Below, in pieces: positions 1 to 6,769 of a stretch of DNA of 16,353 bases; position 1 is the stretch's first letter, and every line of letters begins with the position of its first letter. The notes beneath the pieces were generated by a model. That model had not been told where the DNA came from. It was given only the letters and a program-made list of their open reading frames with translations, and did no database searches. The DNA is from an uncultured bacterium. GTDB taxonomy: Bacteria; Actinomycetota; Actinomycetes; S36-B12. The DNA is taken from NCBI GenBank assembly GCA_903908025.1, contig CAIVQM010000257.1, forward strand, positions 1 through 16,353. The letters are read 5' to 3'. Position numbers and translations under genes: made by a program.

Positions 1-1072
1 AGTCCGGCAGTGCGAAGAGGATGAGGTCGTACTTGTCGTTGTTGCCCGACAGGAATGCGCGGCCGTCATTCAGGTGGACAGTGACGCGCGGATCGTCGTA
101 GGGCTTGTTCGGATTGACCTGCTGGCCGATCTGCTGGATGCGCGGATCGATCTCGACCGCGTCGACGTGCTTGGCGCCCTTCTCCAGTGCGAGGGCGACG
201 TCGGTGCCGGTTCCGGCTCCGACGATCAGCACATTGTTGAGCGGGTTGTCGATCGCGCGTTCGTACGGCTTGCCGTAGACCGCTTCGAACTTGAGTCGCT
301 CGTTGACGTCCATGACGTTCTGATGGGGGATCCCGTTGACCTGGATGTGCGTGTACTCCTGCGTGGTGCCGACGTTGTATGTCGTTGTGTTGACCTTGTA
401 GTACGGCGACCACGACACGCCAGCGCTCAGGGACTCGAAGACGAGGGCCCCGATCACGATGACCATCGCGATGCGCGACACCCAGGGCAAGGCCTTGCCG
501 TAGAGCGCCCACAAGGCGACGAGGGTGACGACCGGCCAGATCCAGGACGGTGCGCGCAGGAACGAGATCAGCGTGAAGAGCAGCGTGCCCGCGATAGACC
601 CGACGATGTCCCAGCGGTAGGCATCGAGTGCTGCGAACTCACGGAAGGCTCGGCCGGTGATCTCGCCAAGCATCGTCATCGTGATGGCGATGACGATGAA
701 GACGAGGGGCAGGGTGACCCACGAGGGCAGTCCGGACGGGGTGACCTCGGTGAAGAAGATCAGGTCCTTCCCGCCGACCTCGATCGTGGCGGGAAAGAAG
801 GTGATGAACAGGACGACGATCAGCAGGCCGATAGGCGCGTAGCGGCCCATATCGCGCTGGTAACGCGAGCGCAGGAAGCCCAGGCCGATGCCGAGGAACG
901 AGGCCAGCAGGATCAGGTTGGAGAAGTAGGACAGATGGATGAGGTTGGCGCCGGACCAGCGGATGAGGGCCAATTGCACGAACAGCATCAGGGCACTGGC
1001 CGCCATGAGGCGCCAGCGTCCGGTGAGGACGCGGCGACGGGAATCGGCGGGGCTGGCGGCTGTCGTGGTCAC
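1..1072 (-). CDS. Membrane-anchored spermidine-synthase-like protein (C-terminus outside window)
   Basis: The first 357 codons of a protein that runs off the left edge. The N-terminal ~215 residues are hydrophobic with about seven membrane segments (near 21-38, 48-66, 79-95, 117-135, 157-172, 177-192 and 199-214). A Rossmann-type spermidine/spermine-synthase-like domain follows. It shows a nucleotide-binding loop GAGTGTD (285-291), an acidic strand end VEIDP (306-310, E307) and NDGR (335-338). The last visible motif is YDLILFALPD (348-357). In E. coli SpeE the corresponding stretch carries the catalytic Asp (ISDCTDP); here my alignment puts Ala at that place, so aminopropyltransferase activity is doubtful. 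The GTG start at 1072 is chosen because a TAGGGT -10 hexamer lies 6 nt upstream and no Shine-Dalgarno sequence is visible. The fold assignment is firm; substrate and reaction are unknown. Confidence 0.85.
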   Translation of the reverse strand, partial: MTTTAASPADSRRRVLTGRWRLMAASALMLFVQLALIRWSGANLIHLSYFSNLILLASFLGIGLGFLRSRYQRDMGRYAPIGLLIVVLFITFFPATIEVGGKDLIFFTEVTPSGLPSWVTLPLVFIVIAITMTMLGEITGRAFREFAALDAYRWDIVGSIAGTLLFTLISFLRAPSWIWPVVTLVALWALYGKALPWVSRIAMVIVIGALVFESLSAGVSWSPYYKVNTTTYNVGTTQEYTHIQVNGIPHQNVMDVNERLKFEAVYGKPYERAIDNPLNNVLIVGAGTGTDVALALEKGAKHVDAVEIDPRIQQIGQQVNPNKPYDDPRVTVHLNDGRAFLSGNNDKYDLILFALPD

Positions 1073-1078
1073 CGCGGA

Positions 1079-1084
1079 ACCCTA
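1079..1084 (-). promoter_or_regulatory. -10 element of a likely leaderless promoter for the SpeE-like gene
   Basis: TAGGGT on the minus strand (TANNNT consensus) ends 6 nt before the GTG at 1072, which would place transcription start at or next to the start codon. I see no convincing -35 box and no ribosome-binding site between the hexamer and the GTG. The same spacing recurs at three other genes in the window. Confidence 0.45.
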
Positions 1085-1103
1085 GCAAGTCTGGTCGGAC
1101 AGC

Positions 1104-1148
1104 CCTGAGGGCCGTGACTCACGGGGGAATGGAGTCACGGCCCTCAGG
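1104..1148 (-). terminator. Long perfect stem-loop, probable terminator of the calcium-binding-repeat gene
   Basis: Two perfectly complementary 17-base arms (1104-1120 and 1132-1148) enclose an 11-nt loop. It begins 18 nt after the stop codon of the upstream minus-strand gene and lies just before the promoter of the next one. No U-tract follows on the minus strand, which is common for GC-rich actinobacterial hairpins. It should separate the two transcription units and might also protect the 3' end of the upstream mRNA. Confidence 0.7.
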
Positions 1149-1166
1149 AGCGGGGGGCAGCTGGGA

Positions 1167-1688
1167 TTACAGGGTGCCTCGAGGAGAGTCGTCGGCGGCG
1201 TTGCGGATGCCGTCGCCGTCCATGTCCTTGTCGTCCTTGTTCAGTTTCCTGTCGCCGTCGATATTGCGGTCGCTGGCGTTGAGGAGGCCATCGCCATCGA
1301 TGTCGAGCTCGTTGACGCTGTCGTCGGAGAGGCCATCGCCATCGATGTCGTCATCGCTCGAGAGGCTCGCCACTGCGGGCAGGGCCGCAGCCGGGGCCGG
1401 GGTGACGGCAACAACGGGGCTGACCACGTGGATGCCGTGGTCATCGTTCAGATCGTGCCCGGGACCGTCGACGCCGTGGTCATCGTTCAGATCGTGGGTG
1501 ACGCCGTCGATCCCGTGGTCGTCGTTGAGGTCGTGGTTGGGGCCATCGTCGTTCATCGACACGTTCGGGACTGCCGAGTCGTCGGAACCCGATGCCATGG
1601 CGGGTGCGACGCCGATGGTGAGGGCCGCTGCGACGACACCGGTGACCAGTGCGATGCGGATGGCGGACTGTGTAGTCGTGCGCTTCAT
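1167..1688 (-). CDS. Small secreted acidic protein with calcium-binding-type Asp repeats
   Basis: A 173-residue exported protein. Residues 1-32 are a Sec signal peptide (KRTTTQSAIR, hydrophobic core, cleavage probably near AMA/S). The mature part has two repeat regions. The first is three copies of HDLNDDHG at 52-59, 65-72 and 78-85, spaced by 13 residues. The second is four DxDxDG-like loops near 112-119, 128-137, 142-150 and 155-163 (IDGDGLSDD, LDIDGDGLLN, NIDGDRKLN, DMDGDGIRN). These resemble calcium loops of thrombospondin type 3 or dockerin repeats. A Pro/Ala-rich linker (about 89-108) joins the two regions. The start has a strong GGAGGAGGA ribosome-binding site. A role in calcium binding or cell-surface structure is inferred; no enzymatic domain is visible. 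The neighbouring upstream gene also encodes a secreted protein but has its own transcript context. Confidence 0.88.
   Translation of the reverse strand: MKRTTTQSAIRIALVTGVVAAALTIGVAPAMASGSDDSAVPNVSMNDDGPNHDLNDDHGIDGVTHDLNDDHGVDGPGHDLNDDHGIHVVSPVVAVTPAPAAALPAVASLSSDDDIDGDGLSDDSVNELDIDGDGLLNASDRNIDGDRKLNKDDKDMDGDGIRNAADDSPRGTL
1434..1550 (-). repeat. Three tandem 39-bp units encoding HDLNDDHG repeats
   Basis: Units begin at 1434, 1473 and 1512, each exactly 39 bp (13 codons). The first two are nearly identical at the start (GCCGTGGTCATCGTTCAG on the plus strand) and the third has drifted (CCCGTGGTCGTCGTTGAG). They keep the reading frame and encode the conserved His/Asp/Asn-rich motif. Recent in-frame duplication is the simplest origin, and copy number may vary between strains. 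Confidence 0.8.
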
Positions 1689-1696
1689 GATTCCTC

Positions 1697-1734
1697 CTCC
1701 AGTGCCGGATCGGGTGGTCGATCCGGCACTGGAG
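1697..1734 (-). promoter_or_regulatory. 16-bp perfect inverted repeat between -10 box and ribosome-binding site
   Basis: Arms CTCCAGTGCCGGATCG (1697-1712) and its exact reverse complement (1719-1734) flank a 6-nt centre. On the minus strand the repeat starts right after a TAACGT hexamer and runs into the GGAG of the Shine-Dalgarno sequence of the calcium-binding-repeat gene. It could be an operator over the transcription start, or an RNA hairpin at the 5' end of the mRNA that affects translation or stability. The symmetry is seen directly; the function is inferred. Confidence 0.65.
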
Positions 1735-1769
1735 ACGTTATGAGGTCATGGGTGAAATCGGCACCCATG
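1735..1769 (-). promoter_or_regulatory. Probable promoter of the calcium-binding-repeat gene with an upstream inverted repeat
   Basis: TAACGT (1740-1735) fits a TANNNT -10 element. Just upstream, an 8-bp perfect inverted repeat, CATGGGTG (1747-1754) and CACCCATG (1762-1769) around 7 nt, covers where a -35 box would lie. The -35 itself is poor, which would suit an activator-dependent or repressed promoter. Confidence 0.4.
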
Positions 1770-1786
1770 CAAGGTAAAGCGTCGGT

Positions 1787-1798
1787 AAGGCATGCCTT
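1787..1798. promoter_or_regulatory. 12-bp perfect palindrome AAGGCATGCCTT
   Basis: A self-complementary 12-mer with no loop, lying 7 nt past the stop codon of the beta-propeller-like gene and about 100 bp upstream of the calcium-binding-repeat start. With no loop it is a poor terminator and a better protein-binding site. The AAGG/CCTT halves loosely recall metal-dependent repressor boxes, but I would not assign a family. Confidence 0.3.
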
Positions 1799-1804
1799 GG
1801 TCAG

Positions 1805-3235
1805 TTAGCGGACGGCGACGACCGTGGCGCCGAGGTTGTAGCCGCCCTTCTTGGCGGTCGCCTTGACGCGGCCGGAGCCGGGCGCGGTGATCGTCACCTT
1901 GCCAGCACCATTGGTGCGGCCGGTGCGGCTGCCGAACCGCACGGTCGCACCCGAGACCGGATCGCCCGCATCGGTGACCGTGAACTTCACACCGGAGCCA
2001 TGTCGCGCTGCACCCGCCTTGACGGTGAGGGTGCGCTCGATCTGCGTGTGCCACGCATTGATGGCCGACGAGGTGGTCGCGGTCACGACGATGTCGGCTC
2101 CGCTCTCACTGCCGTTGACCGTTGTCTTCCACATCGTCTCGGTTCCGCGTGGCGCGCCCCACGTGCCGATTGAGCCGAGAACCGTGCCGGCCTTGTTGGT
2201 GTGCACGGCACGCATCTTGCTGTCCTGGTTCCACGACACCCAGATGCGCCCGGCCGGATCGGCGCCCATGCTGACGCTGCGGACGTTGCCGGACACCGGG
2301 AAGTCGAGAGTGGCGCCGTTGTCGACCCGCAGGATGCGGATGGTCTTGGTCGACGGGTAGCCGATCTTGTAGGCGACGTACACGCCACCTCCCGCGCGCG
2401 CGGCCATCGCGACCCGCTGGCCGGGATCGGTGGAGTTGGTGCCGTAGTCGTTCGTCGTGACCGAGCCGGGCGCCTGGCTGAAGGCACCTTGCGCCGGGAG
2501 GATCTGGCCGATCTGGATGCCCTTCTCGACGGGGGAGCTGGCGTTGCTGTAGAACGCGGTGTAGACGGCGCCGCTCGCCTGGTCGCGAGCGACCGCTGCG
2601 TTGTAGGCGCAGCAGCCGGACAGCGCGAACACGCCATCCGAGCCCGCGGGAGCGGGGTTCGACGAGGTGCCGACATGCCAGGTGACACCAGCGGTGCTGC
2701 CGGGATTGCCAACCCACACCGGCGTCCCGGCATTGTCGGTGAGGTCACTGCCATAGCCGGCGTAGGCGGACTGCGTGGCCGACATCGAGCCGTCGGAGAC
2801 CCCCCACGAGAGGCCGTCACCGGACGTCGCGAAGTACTGGGCACCGGTGCGGCCGGGGTTCAACCCGCTGAAGGACAGGAAACGCTGTCCGGCAACGGTG
2901 GTGAGAGTCGGGTCAGCTGTCAGGCCGTTCCAGTCGGCGATCGCGACGCTGGCGGGGGTGGTGACGTGACCGCGTGCGTCGAGGATTGCCGTGAGGTAGC
3001 TCTCCTTGCTCGATGACATCCCCTGGGTCCACAGCACCTGCAGCGAACTGCCGAACCGGGCGATCGTGGGCTCGGCCGTGTTGCTGATCCGTGGGTACTG
3101 CGCGGCATTCGTCGTCTGGGAGACCTGCGTCCAGTCGCCGGGTGCGGCCAGGGCGACCGGGGCCGTCCCGAGGACAACGGCGCCTAACGCGATCGCAGTG
3201 AGGGTGATGTGGCGAATCCTGACGGTCCTGATCAT
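1805..3235 (-). CDS. Secreted beta-propeller-like protein with C-terminal Ig-like/CarboxypepD-like domain
   Basis: A 476-residue exported protein of unknown function. I use the ATG at 3235 (MIRTVRIRHI) because GGAGG lies 5 nt upstream; an ATG at 3247 would sit on that ribosome-binding site and add only four residues. Residues 1-30 are a signal peptide ending ALA/APGDW. The middle (about 31-400) is beta-rich with repeating aromatic/Gly strands (WTQVSQ, LQVLWTQG, VYTAFYSN, VYVAYKIG, IWVSWNQD), as in sialidase-like or WD-type propellers, but I cannot find full sialidase Asp boxes or a catalytic set. A Cys pair (SGCCAY) is near the centre. The last ~75 residues (VKFTVTDAGDPVSGATVRFG to the end) match the pattern of a carboxypeptidase-regulatory or bacterial Ig-like module. 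Probably a cell-surface or extracellular binding protein. Confidence 0.8.
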   Translation of the reverse strand: MIRTVRIRHITLTAIALGAVVLGTAPVALAAPGDWTQVSQTTNAAQYPRISNTAEPTIARFGSSLQVLWTQGMSSSKESYLTAILDARGHVTTPASVAIADWNGLTADPTLTTVAGQRFLSFSGLNPGRTGAQYFATSGDGLSWGVSDGSMSATQSAYAGYGSDLTDNAGTPVWVGNPGSTAGVTWHVGTSSNPAPAGSDGVFALSGCCAYNAAVARDQASGAVYTAFYSNASSPVEKGIQIGQILPAQGAFSQAPGSVTTNDYGTNSTDPGQRVAMAARAGGGVYVAYKIGYPSTKTIRILRVDNGATLDFPVSGNVRSVSMGADPAGRIWVSWNQDSKMRAVHTNKAGTVLGSIGTWGAPRGTETMWKTTVNGSESGADIVVTATTSSAINAWHTQIERTLTVKAGAARHGSGVKFTVTDAGDPVSGATVRFGSRTGRTNGAGKVTITAPGSGRVKATAKKGGYNLGATVVAVR

Positions 3236-3283
3236 CTGGGCCTCCATAGGGGAAGGGCCGCCCCCGCTGCCCTGTTCTGGGGG

Positions 3284-3289
3284 ACGGTA
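3284..3289 (-). promoter_or_regulatory. Possible -10 element for the beta-propeller-like gene
   Basis: TACCGT on the minus strand, about 50 nt before the ATG at 3235, in the 84-bp gap after thiQ. No good -35 box is visible. The gap has no clear terminator either, only short GC hairpins such as GCC-CTTC-GGC, so read-through from the thi operon is possible. Confidence 0.25.
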
Positions 3290-3319
3290 GCGGAGTCAGG
3301 TTGCCGAAGGGCGGTCGAA

Positions 3320-3964
3320 TCAGGGCGTGATTTCGGTCATTGTCAGCACACGATCAGCTATCGCCGCTGCCTCTGCCGCATCGTGAGTCACATGGACTGC
3401 CGCCAGCCCCTCGTGCCTCAGCATGGCCGAAACCTCGGTCGCCAGCCGCTGACGCAGGTCCTGGTCGAGGGCGCTGAATGGCTCGTCCAGGAGCAGCACG
3501 GAGGGCTTCGGCGCCAGGGCGCGGGCCAGGGCGACCCGCTGCGCCTGCCCGCCGCTCAGTTCGTCGACGCTGCGGCTGCCGTGGTCGGCCAGGCCCACCC
3601 AGTCGAGCAGTTCGACGGCCCGCGTCCGCGCCGCGTCCTTGCCCATCCCATGCCGTCGCAACCCGTAGGCGACGTTGTCCCTCACAGAGAGGTGGGCGAA
3701 CAGCAGGGCATCCTGGAAGATCAGGCCGATCCCGCGTCGATGGATGGGTGTGTCGGTCACGTCGATTCCGTCGACGGTGATGCGCCCGCCCATCGCGGGG
3801 ACGACGCCGGCGATCGTGCCGAGCAGTGTCGACTTGCCGCTGCCGCTGGGCCCGAGAATGGCAAGGATCTCGCCGCTCTGCACCGTCAGGTCGATGCCCG
3901 TTGCGAAGACGGCACCGTCGTAGCCGAGGGCGAGACCGCGGGTCCCCAGGCGCGGCGCGGTCAT
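3320..3964 (-). CDS. thiQ: Thiamine ABC transporter ATP-binding protein
   Basis: A 214-residue cytoplasmic ATPase that powers the thiamine importer. All ABC motifs are present: Walker A GPSGSGKST (38-46), Q-loop IFQD (Q84), signature LSGGQAQR (136-143), Walker B VLLLDEP (156-162), D-loop SALD (164-167) and H-loop VTHD (H194). It is short, with no extra C-terminal domain, as in ThiQ (about 230 residues in E. coli). The start MTAPRLG at 3964 overlaps the thiP stop codon by 4 bp (ATGA). The reading frame stays open upstream but there it overlaps the permease in another frame. On motifs alone it could be a ferric-iron or polyamine ATPase; the riboswitch and ThiB partner decide for thiamine. Confidence 0.93.
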   Translation of the reverse strand: MTAPRLGTRGLALGYDGAVFATGIDLTVQSGEILAILGPSGSGKSTLLGTIAGVVPAMGGRITVDGIDVTDTPIHRRGIGLIFQDALLFAHLSVRDNVAYGLRRHGMGKDAARTRAVELLDWVGLADHGSRSVDELSGGQAQRVALARALAPKPSVLLLDEPFSALDQDLRQRLATEVSAMLRHEGLAAVHVTHDAAEAAAIADRVLTMTEITP

Positions 3965-5586
3965 GCCGGTCTCCGCGTGCGTGTCATGCCGAGTCGGTCG
4001 ATGAGGAGCACCATCGCCAGAGTGAGTGCCACGAGAACGACCGCAAGGACGGCCGCGGCACCGTACGACTGCTCGCCGGGCCGGCTGAGCAGGCGCACGA
4101 TCTGCACGGGGACGGTGGGCGCGCCCGCGCGGGTCAGGAAGGAGGCCGCGCCGAACTCGCCGAGTGACACGGCGGCCGCGAGCCCAGCGGAGGCAAGCAT
4201 CACGACGCGCAGCACCGGACCGTAGGTCGTCAGGAACGCGCGCGTCGGTCTGGCGCCGAGTGATGCTGCGACGGCGACGGTGCGTCGGTCCGTTCCGCGA
4301 AGCGCGGGTGCGATGACGGCGACGACCAGAGGCACGGCGACGAGCGCATGCGTGATGGGGATGAGGAGCCCGGTCGCCCGGAGGTCCAGCGGTGGGCGAC
4401 CGAAGGCGAGCAGGATGCCCAGCCCGAGGGTGGCCGATGAGACTCCGAGCGGCACCATCGCGACGAGCGCGACCAGACGTGTTCGCCCCGGTGCGACGAC
4501 GGCGATCGCGGCCAGTCCGCCGATGACGCCGGCGACGAGAGCCGTCACCGCCGCAAAGCCGATGGATGTGCCGAGGGCTGCGAGGGGCGATCCGATGCGC
4601 GTCGTGCCTGCATCGATCTCGCCGATGGACTGCCACCAGTCGAGTTGCCAGCGTCCGCTGACGCGCAGCGAACTCGCGACGAGGGCGAGGACAGGGGCCA
4701 GCACGATGACGTATGCCGCGACGACCGTTGCCCGCACAGCGCTGCGTGCCATGACGGATGCCGGAAGGGTTCGCAGGTCGACCGGACGCATGCGCCGTGT
4801 GGGGGAGTGGCGCCCGGCAACCACGCCGGCGACAAGCACGCCCGAGACGAGAACGAGTTGCACGATCGCTGTCGCGGCAGCGCCGGGGAAGTCGAGCAGA
4901 ATCGATGTCTGGCGCAGGATCTGGGACTCCAGCGTCCTGGTGCTGGTGTCACCGAGCAGCAGGACGATGCCGAGGGAGGTGAAGGAGAACACGAAGACGA
5001 CAGCGGCACTCGACGCGATGGCTGGGCGCAGGCTCGGCAGGGTGATGTCGACGAATGCCCGCCATCGGGAGGCGCCGAGGGTGCGAGCGACGTTCTCGTA
5101 GTCGGAATCGTGCTGGGCCCACTGGGAGCCGACGATCCGGGCCACCACGGCGAGGTTCACATAGGCATGGGCCACCACGACGAGCAGGAACCCCTGCGGG
5201 ACGCCGCTGCCGACGAGACTGCGGAAGGCGAGTGCGACGACGACGGTCGGTAGGACGAACGGGACGGTGACCATGGCCTGCGCGAATGCCCGTCCGCGGA
5301 AGCGGTAGCGCGAGACGACGTTGGCGATCGGCAGCCCGACGGCCACCGCGAGCACCGTGCTCGCCAACGCCTGAACAGCGGCGAGCGCGGTCACCTGCCA
5401 GATGGACGCCGACGACAGTCGCGCCAGGGCGTCCCCCGGGCTCGTGTCCTGAGCGACCGTCCGCATCAGGATGATGAGGGGGTAGGCCAGGAACACCGTC
5501 AGGAAGGCGACGGGCGCGATCCAGGCCAGCGGCAGCCAGCGCGGGGTGTTCAGCGGCCCATCACCGTGCCCCAGTCGCTGAGCCAA
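3961..5586 (-). CDS. thiP: Thiamine ABC transporter permease (two fused membrane domains)
   Basis: The membrane channel of the importer, a 541-residue protein from the TTG at 5586. It has two MetI-type halves with about six membrane helices each, matching the fused ThiP layout. Each half carries the EAA loop that contacts ThiQ: residues 163-182 (NVARTLGASRWRAFVDITLP) and about 437-456 (AVAASLGARPTRAFLTTYGP). The gene overlaps the thiB end by 37 bp if TTG is used. No ATG or GTG precedes the first helix. A CTG at 5553 overlapping the thiB TGA (CTGA) would give a 530-residue protein starting LNTPRW and keep all helices, so the exact start is open. Translation is probably coupled to thiB and thiQ. 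Confidence 0.92.
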   Translation of the reverse strand: MAQRLGHGDGPLNTPRWLPLAWIAPVAFLTVFLAYPLIILMRTVAQDTSPGDALARLSSASIWQVTALAAVQALASTVLAVAVGLPIANVVSRYRFRGRAFAQAMVTVPFVLPTVVVALAFRSLVGSGVPQGFLLVVVAHAYVNLAVVARIVGSQWAQHDSDYENVARTLGASRWRAFVDITLPSLRPAIASSAAVVFVFSFTSLGIVLLLGDTSTRTLESQILRQTSILLDFPGAAATAIVQLVLVSGVLVAGVVAGRHSPTRRMRPVDLRTLPASVMARSAVRATVVAAYVIVLAPVLALVASSLRVSGRWQLDWWQSIGEIDAGTTRIGSPLAALGTSIGFAAVTALVAGVIGGLAAIAVVAPGRTRLVALVAMVPLGVSSATLGLGILLAFGRPPLDLRATGLLIPITHALVAVPLVVAVIAPALRGTDRRTVAVAASLGARPTRAFLTTYGPVLRVVMLASAGLAAAVSLGEFGAASFLTRAGAPTVPVQIVRLLSRPGEQSYGAAAVLAVVLVALTLAMVLLIDRLGMTRTRRPA

Positions 5587-6623
5587 CCGGTGAGGCCAGC
5601 GGCTACATCCGTGGCGGGGAGCTGGAGGGGCTGCTCGACGGTGGCGGCGAAGTCGGTGAAGACCTGCGGCAGCGGCGTTCCCGTGCGTGCGGGGAACACG
5701 AACATCGACAGCGGAACATCGGCCTGCACCGGCGCGGACAGCAGCCAGTCGACAACGGCCTTGGCTGCCTCGGGATTCACTGCTCCGGCGAGGACGCCGG
5801 CGTACTCGACCTGCCGGTAGCAGCCGTCCGTCATGACGGAGGTCGACGGCGACGTTGGCTTGGGGTCTGCGGCGTACACGATCTCGGCCGGCGGACTCGT
5901 CGCGTAGGACACCACGAGCGGCCGGTCACCGCCGCCCCCGCCGCTGAAGTCACCCATGTACGCATCGGTCCACGAGGCGGCGACCTGCACGCCGTTGTTC
6001 GCGAGGGCAGCCCAGTAGTCCTGCCATCCGTCGCCGTAGCGCGCAATGGTCGATAGGAGGAACGCGAGTCCCGGCGACGACGTGCCCGGGTCTTCGACGA
6101 CGAGCAGATCGCGATACTCGGGCGTGATCAGGTCGTCGAGAGTCGTAGGCGCAGTGATGCCCCGTGCAGCCAACTCAGCGTCGTCGATGTTGATGCACAC
6201 GTCGCCGTAGTCGATGGGCGTGACAGTGCCGTCGGCCGTGTCGGCCGAGAGTTCCGGCAGCACATCGCCAAGTTGGGGTGCGGTGTAGGGAGCGAACACG
6301 CCGGCATCGATGGCGCGCGAGACGAGAGTGTTGTCGACACCGAAGAGGACGTCAGCCGTGGGTGCACCCGCGGCGAGCACGGCACCCGCCACCATCGTCC
6401 CTGCATCGCCGGCGGTGATGACCTCGATCGTCATCCCCGTCTGCTGGGTGAAGTCGGCCAGGAGTGATTCGCTGATGACGAAGGAGTCGTGGGTGAGCAG
6501 ACGGACGGTGCCGCCCGATGTCGGCGTCGATGGGGTGGCCGAGGTTGTTGCGCTGCCTCCGCAGCCCGTGACCAGGGCCAGCATTCCGATGGCCGCGATG
6601 ATCCCGACGACACGTGCCCGCAT
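5550..6623 (-). CDS. thiB: Thiamine-binding lipoprotein of ABC transporter
   Basis: Extracytoplasmic receptor that captures thiamine and its phosphates for ThiP/ThiQ. From the ATG at 6623 it has 357 residues, with signal MRARVVGIIAAIGMLALVTG and lipobox LVTGC (lipidated Cys21). Stretches matching E. coli ThiB include HDSF, ADVLFGVDNTL, PIDYGDVCINID, EDPGTSSPGLAFLL, SWTDAYMGDF, VVSYATSPP and CYRQVEYAGVL. The start at 6623 is preferred over 6635 because GGAG lies 6 nt upstream, while at 6635 the spacing to GGAGG is only 2 nt. A frame-open ATG further upstream (6668) lies inside the riboswitch core and is rejected. First gene of the thiB-thiP-thiQ operon. Confidence 0.94.
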   Translation of the reverse strand: MRARVVGIIAAIGMLALVTGCGGSATTSATPSTPTSGGTVRLLTHDSFVISESLLADFTQQTGMTIEVITAGDAGTMVAGAVLAAGAPTADVLFGVDNTLVSRAIDAGVFAPYTAPQLGDVLPELSADTADGTVTPIDYGDVCINIDDAELAARGITAPTTLDDLITPEYRDLLVVEDPGTSSPGLAFLLSTIARYGDGWQDYWAALANNGVQVAASWTDAYMGDFSGGGGGDRPLVVSYATSPPAEIVYAADPKPTSPSTSVMTDGCYRQVEYAGVLAGAVNPEAAKAVVDWLLSAPVQADVPLSMFVFPARTGTPLPQVFTDFAATVEQPLQLPATDVAAGLTGWLSDWGTVMGR

Positions 6624-6633
6624 GCTCGACTCC

Positions 6634-6727
6634 ATTCCCTCCGCTGGCATTACCCAGTTCAGGTTCATGGGTCGGCGGCAGCGACCGCCCTCTCAGCCCG
6701 CCGATCTTGCGAGCTCCCCGGATGTGG
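6634..6727 (-). promoter_or_regulatory. TPP (thi-box) riboswitch controlling thiBPQ
   Basis: On the minus strand the order of conserved elements matches the TPP aptamer: CGGGGAGCTC, then GGGCTGAGAGGG (CTGAGA at 6696-6691), a variable GC stem, ACCC-ATGAACCTGA (ACCTGA core at 6664-6659), CTGGGTAATGCCAGCG and the closing AGGGAA. The 3' end of the aptamer (GCGGAGGGAATGGAG) contains the purine-rich ribosome-binding region and one candidate start codon of thiB. Ligand binding should therefore block translation initiation directly. I see no separate terminator hairpin between aptamer and gene, which supports translational control. Confidence 0.96.
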
Positions 6728-6729
6728 TC

Positions 6730-6735
6730 AGGCTA
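6730..6735 (-). promoter_or_regulatory. Probable -10 element of the thiBPQ promoter
   Basis: TAGCCT on the minus strand lies just ahead of the riboswitch, so transcription would start about 6723-6721, at the first bases of the aptamer's P1 stem. The -35 region (around 6753-6760, CTCAGA/TTCTCA) is weak. The same hexamer occurs upstream of the DUF6421 operon. Confidence 0.45.
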
Positions 6736-6769
6736 GTGCCCATGGTGTCATCTCTGAGAAGGTAGGTGC

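Noticed and set aside
74..1108. Long plus-strand open frame (344 codons) opposite the SpeE-like gene.
   Set aside because: Its composition is Asp/Arg/Gly-rich with no motif. It is the antisense shadow of a high-GC gene whose minus-strand product has clear membrane helices and a SAM-type loop.
1434..1550. CRISPR-like array suggested by three regularly spaced repeats.
   Set aside because: The units are contiguous, stay in frame, diverge like coding repeats and have no spacers or cas genes.
3209..4225. Plus-strand open frame of 338 codons across thiQ.
   Set aside because: Antisense shadow of thiQ. The product is rich in Arg, Gln and His and has no recognisable domain, whereas thiQ has every ABC motif.
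3965..4636. A 224-codon N-terminal extension of the ThiQ frame, which would give a 438-residue protein.
   Set aside because: It is Arg/Pro-rich low-complexity translation lying antiphase to the well-conserved ThiP coding sequence. ThiQ homology begins at MTAPRLG, where an ATGA overlap gives a natural start.
6624..6668. ATG at 6668 as the thiB start (MNLNWVMPAEGMESS).
   Set aside because: These codons are the conserved core of the TPP aptamer (ACCTGA, GGGTAATGCCAGCG). The lipoprotein signal peptide begins at MRARVV.
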